Positions 1 to 10,900 of a stretch of 64,000 nt of DNA are shown in pieces (position 1 is the stretch's first letter; every line of letters starts with the position of its first letter). The position numbers and the translations under genes are program-made. The notes under the pieces are model-generated. The model was given only the letters and a program-made list of their open reading frames with translations. It ran no database searches and was not told where the DNA came from. The stretch is taken from assembly GCA_033977485.1 (NCBI GenBank), contig CM066994.1, forward strand, positions 116,274,458 through 116,338,457, given 5' to 3'. This DNA is from Hydrangea macrophylla (Eukaryota; Streptophyta; Magnoliopsida; Cornales; Hydrangeaceae).

Positions 1-208
1 CAAGGGTTCCCTAGATGCAAAATCTAATGCAAAGGATGCAACGACTCTCTCTCACAGTCGAATATGCTAAAGGTATCTTGGATGATTCTCGAGGTTTTTG
101 TCAAAGTTATTCTTCTGATCTTAAGGCTCGTAGGCGTCATCTGTATCCTGGACGACTCTTGAAATAGCGAAGTATCTTGGATGAATTCTGAGCCATGTCA
201 AACAACTG

Positions 209-496
209 GACGATTGCTGGTGTAGAGTCCTTCTGCTGGGGACGATTACTGATGTAGAGTCCTTCTGCTGGGGACGATTGTTGATGTAGAGTCCTTCTGC
301 TGGGGACGATTGCTGAAATAGGTCCTTCTTCTGTGGACGATTGCTGATGTAGAGTCCTTCTGCTGGGGACGATTTGCTGATGTAGAGTCCTTTTGCTGGG
401 GACGATTGCTGGTGTAGAGTCCTTCTGCTGGGGACGATTGCTGATGTAGAGTCCTTTTGCTGGGGACGATTGTTGATGTAGAGTCCTTCTGCTGGG
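209..496. repeat. 32-bp minisatellite, nine copies
   Basis: Nine head-to-tail copies of a 32-bp unit starting GACGATTGCTGATGTAGAG and ending CCTTCTGCTGGG. Most copies differ by one to three bases; one is 31 bp and one 33 bp. The unit gives periodic open frames on the minus strand, which are repeat artefacts and not genes. The array lies where Tat-lineage elements often carry tandem repeats, between the extra ORF and the 3' LTR. Confidence 0.95.
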
Positions 497-745
497 GACA
501 AATCTTCTGAAACAGGTCTCTCTGCCGGAGACAAATCTTCTGCTCTTCTGAAACAGGTCCTTCTTCTAGACAAATCTTCTGTAACAGGTCTGGAAACAAG
601 TCTTCTGAAACAGGTCTCTCTGCCGGAGACAAATCTTCTGTTCTTCTGAAACAGGCCCTTCTTCTGAGGACAAATCTTCTGTTCTGATGCACGGATTCTG
701 AGAGATACACAAATTCTGAGAGATGACCCTTCTTCTGAGAGCAAC
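497..745. repeat. Degenerate repeat array, ACAAATCTTCTG type
   Basis: A second array directly follows the 32-bp one. The recurring words are GACAAATCTTCTG, GAAACAGGTC and TCTCTGCCGGAG, at uneven spacing of about 30 to 60 bases. It seems to have grown from the neighbouring arrays by local duplication, since TTCTG and GGTCCTTCTTCTG run through all of them. No coding content is credible. Confidence 0.8.
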
Positions 746-1045
746 CCACGGATACACGATTCTGATTTTGAGAGAAACCCTACATTCTGGAGGCAACCCT
801 GATATGCGATGCTGAGAAATACATGATTCTGAGAGAAACCCTACATTCTGGAGGCAACCCTGGATACATGATTCTGATTCTGAGAGAAACCCTACATTCT
901 GGAGGCAACCCTGGATACATGATGCTTGGCATAAACCTTGTATTCTGGAGGCGACCCACGATTCTGATTCTGAGAGAAACCCTACATTCTGGAGGCAACC
1001 CACGATTCTGAGAGAAACCCTACATTCTGGAGGCAACCCGTGGAT
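746..1045. repeat. Third tandem array, CTACATTCTGGAGGCAACCC type
   Basis: Five near-identical cores reading ATTCTGAGAGAAACCC followed by TACATTCTGGAGGCAACCC, separated by variable GGATACATGATTCTG linkers, with one divergent copy (TATTCTGGAGGCGACCC). The array fades out by about 1100, and scattered ATTCTGAGAG words go on to about 1320. A related ATTCTGAGAGATGA word lies in the 5' LTR near 16619, so the arrays may have been seeded from LTR-proximal sequence. Confidence 0.9.
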
Positions 1046-1951
1046 ACATGATGCTTGCGAGAAACTTAATTCTGAAAGTTCTCTACTGGGGAGATCCTAT
1101 GATTCTGAGAGATGCACGAATTCTGTATACCTTGACAATATCTAGAAATTCTCTGCTTGAGGAGATATCTGAGGTTTCTGGGACGCGAGCACATATTCTG
1201 GAGGCCCTGCTGATTCTTTCTGAGACTCATATTGGTGCTTCGACCAACGCAATCATTCTTGCAACACGTCAGGCTTACTCTAACCCTTTCTGAACATCTC
1301 GCATTCTGACCCATCTTCTGAAAGTCCTTTCTGGATGTAATTCTCAAGCGACAGTAGACTCAAATGTCCATTTTCTAAGACAACTCATAATCAATCCCAA
1401 AACGACGGGAGTTTGCCGTTTCTCGGCCACTTTCAGGCTGCGGTGCCTTTGATTCTTCTCATCTGGGGGACTTTTTTCAATTCTTGAATGGATTTTTACC
1501 AAGATTTAAATCTCCAGAGGTCCTCTAGACCAATTCCAACAAGTTTTAAGCACTCTCAAGGCTTATATATCAAAAATGGACCAATCCGGGATCAAATCAA
1601 GAGTTCCGGGGGTCAAAACGCGAATATAGAGCAAAATGGGGAAATGGCAGGAAGTGAATAGTAAATGGCGGTTCCCCACACCCCCTTGGGAACCGCCAGC
1701 CGCAACTTTGGGGTTTTAAACCCATTTTCTTCTTTGTTCTTCATTCATTTCTTCTTCAATGCATCACCTCTACCTTCTAAGGTGCTCAAATCTTGCAATT
1801 TCTTGATGTTTTGAGTGATTTCTTGCATTAAAACCTCCAAAAACTTTGTTGATTTCATCAACTCCTCCCTATTCTAGGGGATTCAAGTACCAAGGTTTTT
1901 ACTATTCATCATCTTCAACCTCTTATCTTCAAGCTTCAAGCATCAACAACC
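1046..1951 (+). promoter_or_regulatory. Upstream region of the PMD gene, with an 11-bp inverted repeat
   Basis: No gene is visible here. The first 300 bases are decayed ATTCTG repeats. A TATATAT stretch lies at about 1564-1570. TGGCGGTTCCC (1666-1676) and GGGAACCGCCA (1688-1698) form a perfect 11-bp stem with an 11-base loop. A pyrimidine-rich leader (TTCTTCTTTGTTCTTC and similar) runs into the ATG at 1952. That this is a promoter is inferred from position and composition only. Confidence 0.45.
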
Positions 1952-4079
1952 ATGAGTTCCCATGGACAAGGTGAAAGTTCTAGAACACGTAGAAGCCAAT
2001 TTCAAGCTAGTGGAGCTTCATCAACTCAAACCATGGAGTATGCAACCATGAAAAATCCACTAAATCATATCTCTAGGAGGGCCTTTCGTCAAGAGGTAAC
2101 CCATTCTTTAATTACTCCTTTGTTTCACATCTTCATACGTGTCTCTTTATTCTTGCGATTCCTTAGAAATCATCCTTTTTCTTTTTAGAATGTGGTTGGT
2201 CATCTTAGAGGTCATGGTAGCCATGGAAAATGCCTTGAATGGTTTAATGAATTGTCGGAGTCGCGTCCCCAAGTAGTAGCCAATATCAAGCAAGCGGGCT
2301 TTGGGTCGTTTGTAACCTTATTGGAGAGATCGACTAATGATTTGGCCATGATTCAAGCTCTTGCTGAAAGGTGGTGGGATTCCACAAATACTTTTCACAT
2401 GCCTTTTGGGGAGATAACCATGACCCCTCTTGATTTTGCAATGATAACCGGCATCTCATTTGGCGGGCATCGTCTTGCCTTTGCAAAGAACATCCATAGA
2501 CATCCTACTATCATTGAGCGTCTCCTAGGCATCATCCCATCCCAGAGAGATCTTTACGGATCGAGCGTAGGCATCACATGGTTCATCAACAACTTCAGGC
2601 CTTCTGAAAGAGCGGCTCAATTTACCGATATGCAGCTTACCCGTGCTTTCATCTTGTATTTGCTTGGTTGCTCTCTTCTTTCTACTCGAGCTGAGCGGAT
2701 TACATTGAATATGCTTGATAGTCTTCGAAATCTTGAGGAGATTGCAGATTTTGATTGGGGCTCTGCTGGTTTAGCCATTCTGTATAGTCATATGGGGGAG
2801 CATTCTCGAGGCAAATCCCCTGGATTCGGCGGATTCTGGAGAGCTTGGGAGGTACTGAAAATATTTTCATTTCCAGTTTTTATCATTTGATGTTCTGCTG
2901 TTTTGACCACCGCTTTATTTTCTCTTGTAGGTGTAGGCCTTTGAGTATTTCTCCATGACGGCTCCATCATTCCGGGAGGAAGAGATTCATATTTTTCCAC
3001 GGGCTCTGAAGTGGCGTCGCCAAGCCGTAGGTACCAAGAATGATGCTCATAATGTTATTTCTTGCCGGGATTTTCTTACCCGTCTCAGATTCACCCAAGT
3101 TAACTGGCATCCTTGGGTGACAAATGGAGATGTGACTGAGATTGGCTTAGCTAGACAGATGACTGGAGAGAGGATTCTTCTTGAGGGTCCCTCTGTTCTT
3201 GAGTGGTATCTTGGAGAGAGAGTAGCTCCTCAGACTGATTTGGAGGATCGTCTCTTAGTGCCACAGGATCCGCCTTCTTGTGTGAGGTCGGCGCAGAATT
3301 TGGAAGATGAAGATCTTATTAATGCTTTGAACGGAATTCCTTCAGCCTCTTTTACTCTATTTGAGGAGAACTATGACGTCTTCAGGGTTACTCATCTGAT
3401 GCCTAATTTCCCGCTCTCGGATGACCCGCAGGTATTTCACGACTTCTTCATTTCTGATCGAATGCTTGCTTTATCTTATTTCTCATCATCATTTGCAGGG
3501 GAGTTCTTTTGTGGATGGCCCTGGTCGACCTCTACCTCTCATTCCTCCTTGTGATTGGCGAGCCTCGACCATGCTGCGCGGAGTTATATCTTCTGTAGAG
3601 ATCCCCCGTGATCTTGTAGAGCCTCAGCTAGTTTCAGAACAACATGAGTCCGTTCCCCGAGTCGTTTTCAATGAAGAGCGAGCTTATGCACAGAATCTGA
3701 GGGCTTGGAGCCTTGCTCGTGAGGGACATGTAAGTAATTTCTGAACTCATTACCTCTGATTCTTCTGATCTTTCTGACCATATCTTTCTTCTCTTTGCAG
3801 TGGGATGGCATGTGCCAGACTTACATAGACCGTGATGCGGCCCTGGTAAATTTCTTGACCTTTTCTTCTTATCTCATTGCTTTTTCAAACCCCTATACTG
3901 ATTCTTTTCTTCCACAGGTGGCTCAAGTTAGGCAGCTTCAATCACAGTTGGAGCGGATGAATGCAGGCCCTTCTGGTGGGGCTGGTGGGTCTAGGCGAAG
4001 GCGCCAAATTGAAGATGATGATAGCTCTACGGCCTCAGATATGCCTGCTCGGTACCCACGGGCTACTCGTCGTCGCTGA
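1952..4079 (+). CDS. Plant mobile domain protein, six exons, antisense to the retroelement
   Basis: My exon model, all GT-AG and all phase 0, is 1952-2095, 2189-2851, 2937-3431, 3499-3729, 3801-3845 and 3918-4079, giving about 579 residues. Exon 2 carries the PMD signature: FGSFVTLLERSTNDL, then RWWDSTNTFHMPFGEITMT and PLDFAMITGISFGG, and later GFWRAWE. This domain (also annotated as aminotransferase-like) occurs in the Arabidopsis MAIN/MAIL proteins and in plant transposons. The C-terminus has a short heptad-like stretch (VAQVRQLQSQLERM), a Gly/Ser linker, a basic patch (SRRRRQ) that could be a nuclear signal, and an Arg-rich end. The gene converges on the minus-strand pol, which ends at 4952. 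Exon 3 shows one oddity: acceptor use at 2930 would put a TAG in frame, while AG 6 bases on (2936) avoids it. The domain call is firm; the function inside the element is unknown. Confidence 0.8.
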
Positions 4080-4951
4080 TGATGATCATATGCACCCATG
4101 ACTATCTTTCTGTTTTTCTTGCTTTCTGTGCTGAGACTGATGTTGATGTATTCTGTCTGAGACTTGATGGGCTTGTACTCTTGACTTTGCTTGATGCTGT
4201 TTTATGCTATCCTTCTGTTTCGCTTTGCATCCCTTGTCACGAGACTGATTTGATTGACACTTTGCACACTGACACACAGGACTCGATTTTACAGGGAAAG
4301 GAAATTTCTGACGATTCCTCTTTCTCGACAATGTCTTTTGACTTGGATATTTGAATTTTCTAAGGATTTGCATATTTTGAAAATGAGATTTTATCTTGTA
4401 GCAGGATATTGTGTTGGCTTTGCATGTAATCTTGAAGCTTTTGAAAATTTTCCACATAATGTTTCAGTCTTGACATTAGATTCACATCTTTAGATTGCTA
4501 AAAAAACTTTTCAACTTAATATCAAGAATTACCAGATTTTTCACTTAGGTGCTTTAATTCTGATAGCCAAGTGATCCAGAGAGGACAGGTAGCGAGGTAT
4601 GGGCAAACGACAGTTTGCCCCTAGTTGACAGAGATAAATGGAAGTTTGGGCAAACGCAGTTTGCCCCTAGTGTGGCAGTGATATCTTGAGGCTTTGGGCA
4701 AACTTGAAAGTTTGCCCCTAGTTTGCAAGGTTCAGGGATCGAGAGCCAGGAAAGCTCGCCTACTTATCCCCAAGTGGGAATCAGATCCAAAGTAGTTCGG
4801 CCAGGTCTTGAAAGAAAGTATGGTTGAGGGTTTCAGGAGCAGTGACCGAACCGAGCAGGTTGCCTACATATCCCCAAGTGGGAATCAGGTCAAGTGTAGT
4901 TCCTCGAATGCTGGAGGTTTTGAAAGAACAGGTTTTGAAAGAAAAAGGCTT
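4080..4951. other. Convergent spacer between PMD gene and pol, with three hairpins
   Basis: No coding is credible here. The PMD transcript and the pol transcript meet in this stretch, so it should hold both 3' ends. It contains three GGGCAAAC/GTTTGCCC stems (listed separately) and two copies of a TATCCCCAAGTGGGAATCAG word (about 4765 and 4869), which is itself a short palindrome (CCCCAAGTGGG). Similar CCTA-TATCCC-GGGAATCAGGTC phrases are familiar downstream of pol in Tat-type elements. Confidence 0.6.
4601..4717. repeat. Three evenly spaced perfect 8-bp inverted repeats
   Basis: GGGCAAAC pairs with GTTTGCCC at 4601-4608/4613-4620, 4648-4655/4659-4666 and 4696-4703/4710-4717. Stem starts are 47 and 48 bases apart and loops are 4, 3 and 6 bases. 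The stems are kept while the spacers differ, so the structure rather than the whole unit looks conserved. Confidence 0.9.
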
Positions 4952-7900
4952 TTAAGCATAGTATCTCTTGAGACGGTCAATGTTGATTGGCTGATTGAAC
5001 TCAACTCCATCTAGATCCATCAGGTATGCCGCTCCTCCAGAGAGAAGCTTCTTGATGACGTATGGGCCAACCCAATTTGGCTTGAATTTCCCTCTAGGAT
5101 CGAAAACGGGTGCTTTTAAGGCTTTAAGCACAAGGTCGCCTTCCTCAAGTTTTCTTGGACGGACCTTCTTGTTGAATGCTCGAGCTATTCTTCTCTGATA
5201 CACATGCACATGATCAATTGCGGCCAACCTTTTCTCATCAAGTAACATTAGCTCCTCATATCTATCTCTTAGCCAATCAAATTCTGGAATCTCGGATTCT
5301 GCCACAACTCTCAAAGATGGTAGTTCTATTTCAACTGGGAGTATTGCTTCCATTCCGTAAGCCAATGAATAAGGAGTGGCTCCTGTAGATGTTCGGATAG
5401 ATGTTCTGTATCCCCACAGTGCATACGGTAACTTCTCATGCCAATCTCGGTATGTATCAGTCATCTTTCTTAGGATCGTCTTCAAATTCTTATTAGCTGC
5501 TTCAACTGCCCCATTTGTTTGTGGCCTATACGGCGCTGACATGTGGTGCATGATCTTGTATTCTTCTAGTAGATCCAAAACCTCTTTCTGGAAGTGACTG
5601 CCATGATCGGATATCAACTTATGAGGGACCCCGTATCGGCAGATTATATTTCTTCTGATAAATCTGGCCACATCTTTAGCCTTCAATGTCGCATAAGACT
5701 CTGCTTCCACCCATTTTGTGAAATAATCAATTGCTACCAGGATGTATTGATGCCCATTAGACGCCTTCGGGGTTACTTCTCCAATAACATCTATTCCCCA
5801 AACTGAGAATGGCCAAGGGGTAGTCATGTTGTATAGCAGTGACGGCGGCACATGCTTCATATTGGCATGGATCTGACATTTGTGACATTTTCTGACATAT
5901 TCATAGCAGTCCTTGTCCATAGTAGTCCAATAATATCCTTGTCGGATGATCTTCTTAGCTAACATGTGTCCACTCATATGAGGACCACACACCCCTACGT
6001 GAATTTGCTCCATCATCTTTCTCGCACTGTTTCCATACAGACATGTCAAGTTGAATCCATTGTAAGATCTCTTCAATAGACTTCCGCCACAAATCATGAA
6101 TTGAGCCGAGAATCTTCTTATGGCTCTCTTGTCTTTCTCAGAGGCGCCTTCCGGATATTCCCCATTTTCAATGAAGTTCCACACGTCGGTGTACCACGGA
6201 AGTTCTTCTGCTTCTTCTATTTCCCCAATCATCTCATAAGACGGCTTTTCCCTTTGTTCAATCATCAAAGGAGTTAGCTTTATCCCCACAGGAATCTCAA
6301 TCATTGACGCTAAAGTAGCCAAAGAGTCTGCTAGCTGATTTTCTTCTCGAGGCAGGTAGAAGAACGTGATATGCAAGAAACGAGTTCGTAAAGAATCAAG
6401 ATACTCATGATAGGGTTTTAACTTCTCTTCCTTGACTTTCCAATCTCCTCGAACTTGGGATATGATCAAATTGGAATCCCCGAATACATCAAGTTTCCTT
6501 ACCTCCAAAGTCAATGCGGCTTCTAGCCCCAAGATACAAGCTTCATACTCAGCAGTGTTGTTGGTGGAAGTGTACTTCAGCTTAATAGAGAACGGGGTAT
6601 GTGCTCCTTCAGGGGATACAAGGATGATCCCCACTCCATATCCTTTCTGGTTTGCAGCTCCATCAAAATACATTTTCCACACATCTTCTTTTAATTCCAT
6701 CAATCCTTCGTCAGGGAACATGAACTCTCCTTCGTTTTCCAGATTTATCGGATGTTCTGCTAAATGTTCTGCGACAGCCCTTCCTTTAACAGATTTACTC
6801 GTAGCATGTATCAAGTCAAACTCAGATAGCATCAATGTCCATCGGGAGATTCTTCCGGTCAATGCTGGTTTTTCAAATAGGTACTTCAAAGGATCCATTC
6901 GGGAGATTAAAACAACAGGGAAGGCCAACATATAATGCCTCAGACGACGAGTGGCCCAAACCAAAGCCCAACATGTCTTTTCTAACGGAGAATACTTCAA
7001 TTCGTATCCAGTCATCCTTTTACTTAAGTAGTAAATGGCTTTCTCTGTACGCCCTTCATCTCCTTCTTGGGCTAACATGCATCCCATAGCATTCTCTGAC
7101 ACGGATAAGTACAACAGCAAAGGCTTCCCTGACTTCGGGGGTGAAAGAACCGGTGGGTTTGATAAATAAGCCTTGATCTTGTCAAAAGCTTCTTGACATT
7201 GATTGTCCCATTCGAATTTCTTCCCTTTTCTCAACAAGCTGAAAAGCGGATCGCAAGTAGCAGTGAGCTTAGATATGAAGCGACTGATGAATTGGATTCT
7301 TCCCAGAAATCCTCTTACTTCCTTTTCATTTGTCGGAGGCGGCATATCCATAATAGCCTTGATCTTTGTGGGGTCAACCTCAATTCCTCTCTGTGTGATG
7401 AGAAATCCCAGCAGCTTTCCGGTGGTAACTCCAAAAGTACACTTCTGTGGATTCAATCTCATTCTGTATTTCCTTAATCTTTCAAAGAACTTGGCGAGTG
7501 CTGTTAAATGCCCACTTCTTTCTTTGGACTTAACAATCATATCATCCACATAAACTTCTACCTCTTTATGGATCATGTCATGTAACAAAGTAGTAGCAGC
7601 TCTCTGATAGGTTGCGCCAGCATTCTTTAACCCAAATGGCATCACTCGGTAGCAATACGTCCCCCAGTGAGTTGTGAATGTAGTCTTTTCTCTGTCTTCG
7701 GGTGCCATTAAAATCTGATTGTACCCTGAGAAACCATCCATGAATGATAACAACTCATGCCCCGCGGTGCTATCTACCAGAACATCTATGTGTGGAAGCG
7801 GAAAATCATCCTTAGGACTAGCCTTGTTTAGATCTCTGAAGTCAACACATACACGGATCCTTCCATCCTTCTTTGGCACAGGAACTATATTGGCTATCCA

Positions 7901-10900
7901 TTCCGGATATTGGGTTACCATCAGGAATCCAGCTTTCAATTGTTTCTCAACTTCTTCTTTGATCTTCAAAGTCCATTCGGGTCTCATGCGTCTCAACTTT
8001 TGCTTAACAGGTTTTGAATTTGGAAAGAGAGGGATGTGGTGTTGGACAATCTCTGGATCGATGCCTGGCATATCTTGGTAGGACCAAGCGAAAACATCTT
8101 TAAATTCTTTTAATAAGTTGATTAGTTCATTGCTTTCTTGTGAAGTGAGCGTGGTGCCAATATGAACATTTTGTGGATTATCTTCATTATCCAAGTTTAT
8201 TAGCAAAGTTTCTTCAATAATCTTGCATGCAGATTCATTTTCATTTTCAATTAATCTTTGTAAATCCTCAGAAATTTCAAAATCAAGATCATCAGACACA
8301 GAAGAGTAAGCAAAATCCTCGTTCATTTCATTAACATTTTTGGGTACATCAAAAGCAAAAGCAGACTCAACATCATGGCTCATATTGGCCTTTACAGACT
8401 TCCGGGGAAATGGGGGAGGGGATTTGTTGACTTCCGATTCTATCACCCAATTGTTCAGAGCTCCCTCTATTGGCTTGATTTCTTTCACATTTCCCAGTGC
8501 TTCTTCGACATCCATCAGCATGTTCAGCTCTTCATCCATTAGCATGTTCAAATCATCACTTGTCATCAGCTCAGCCCAGTCCTTCCTTTCTTTCTTGATA
8601 GGCGGAGTATACAAGAACGGATCCTCATAGTCGGAGAACTCATGTTTGAAGAAAATCTCAAATCCAGGCTTAATGTTCTTGGTAGCCGGATCATACCATG
8701 GTTCAGGGAACCCACAGAAGGGAAAGTCATCGCCTTCTTTCACGAAGTATCCATTCAGGATTCTTGGCCCAGAAACAACCATCGGCCCTTTTCCTTTTGT
8801 CATCTTCTTCTTATCTTCTTCAGTCAATTGATACCCAAGCCCAGATTTATCTTTCTGTTCGTGGAAGTTCGGTGGTTCAGTTATTCCTTGTTGACGACGA
8901 CCTAGTCCCATTCCAGGAAAATAGTTCATCTTCCGCACCATATGAGCCACTTTAGGATTGGCATACTGGTCAAAGTACAATGGCATGACTTCAGGGATCC
9001 AATTCTGTCCCACTTCTTCTTGTAGATCTTTGGCAACCGGGTTTCCCTTCTCGAACATCTTTCTATATTCGCGTCTGGTGATGAACGGCTTCTTTTTCTT
9101 GATCGGAGTGATTTCTTCGCCCCAGACAGATGCATCAGGAAGTTTCTTCTCATAGCTGAGTCGATCCCAAACGGATTTCTTTTTCTTAGCTCCTTCATTT
9201 ATCATTCCCACAAAGTTGAATCCTCCTAATTCATTTTCTTCTTCCGGTGTTTGGACTTCTAGCACAGGACCATGGCTTGTCCCTTCTTCTTTGATCCAGC
9301 TATCCCCAAAGATTGTTACCACATCCTCTTTCCAGATGAACTTGACTTTCTGGTGGAGAGTGGAGGCGACTGCATCATTCACATGTAACCACGGACGTCC
9401 CAATAGCAGATTAAAGCTAGCCGGAATATCAATCACTTGGAAATCAGCTTCTTTGTTTAATGGCCCGACTTCAATTTTCAACTTAATCATTCCCACAATG
9501 GCCCTTTTGGTGTTATCATAGGCCCTCACAGTTTGTGTTGATGGCAAGAGTTCTGAAATAGACAACCCCATTCTGAGAGCTGTTTGGAGAGGACATACAT
9601 TCAAGGCTGACCCATTATCTACCAAGCAGACCGGTACTCTATTCCCCAGGCAATGTACAGTGATGTAGAGAGCTCTGTTGTGGTGTGCCCCTTTCGGCGG
9701 TAAATCTTCATCTGTGAATGTGATTACAGGCTTACAAGGCTTTGAAGAGATCATGTTTACTAGATCTTCGGGAGTAGTATTGACAGAAACATCCAAACGA
9801 TTGAGAGTATCGAGCATGGCCTGCCTGTGTTTGTGAGAGGTCATAAGTAATCCCCATACTGAGATCCAAGCTTGTGTTTTCTTCAATTGCTTTAGGATTT
9901 CATCTTCTTCTTCGCTCACGGCTCCTTTACCAGCCTCTTTTGCTTTGACGACTTCTTTCTCATTCCATGTTTCTTTTCCACGATTTTCTAACTCATGAGG
10001 CTTGAAATGACGTCCGGAACGGGTCAAGTGGTTTGCTTCATTGGTGATCCAGATAGACTCAAGTTCTTTGGCTAACTTTTCGGTGCCAACAGTGATTTTC
10101 CAAACAGAATCATCGGGGATTATGGTATTATTAACGGAATCATCCTTATCATCATACCACCAATCTTCTTCTTCTTCCATCATTGCAATAAGATCGTCAT
10201 CTTTGATTTCAAGGTTCTCGACAGGCTTTAGCAATTCTTCTATCGGCTCAGTGCTTTGTTTCTCGGTGACTACTTCTATGGGCTTTTCTTCCTCATACCA
10301 GATCGAGTCGTCGGTGATGGCATTGGGATCCCACCATTCAATTGTAAGATTTCCGTTGGCTATTTCTTCTTCAAAAGCCAGTGCTTCTTCGACCCATTCT
10401 TCCTCTTCCATATTCCTCAAGATGCAAATTGCAGCGTCTTCCGGAAGTTGAACATCCATAGCTGGTTGATTCGAGGATGTGATGTAGATCTTTGGGTTAT
10501 AAATCTGAGATCCTTCTTCTACAAAGTTAACATTTGGCATGTTCCCCTTATGATTAGGGAGAGGATTCTTCTGAACATTTGGCTGAGAGGGAGGAGGGGA
10601 GATGACCCCTTTTTCAATCAAGTCTTCAATTTCATGGCGAAGTCTCCAGCATCTATCTGTGCTATGTCCACGGCCTTGATGAAAGTCACAAAAGAACTCT
10701 GTTTTGAAACCTGGTGGAAGTGGATTTGGCTCTGGTTTAGGTTCCAATTTCTGCAAGTACCCTTTTTCTATCATTCTTTCAAGTGCGGTGCTTAGTGGCA
10801 TCCCCAAGTCGAAAAATTCTCTTTTCTCTCTCGACTGTTTCTGATTTTGACTTCCTCTTGCATTAGCCATACTTCGACGCTCTTTCTGAAAAGGCTGAGG

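Noticed and set aside
121..1036. Long minus-strand frames of 156 to 207 residues
   Set aside because: They are periodic translations of the tandem repeats (QQKDSTS, LQNVGFLSES) and overlap in several frames.
4601..4717. Bacterial-type intrinsic terminators
   Set aside because: The context is a plant retroelement and no T-run follows the stems in a consistent way.
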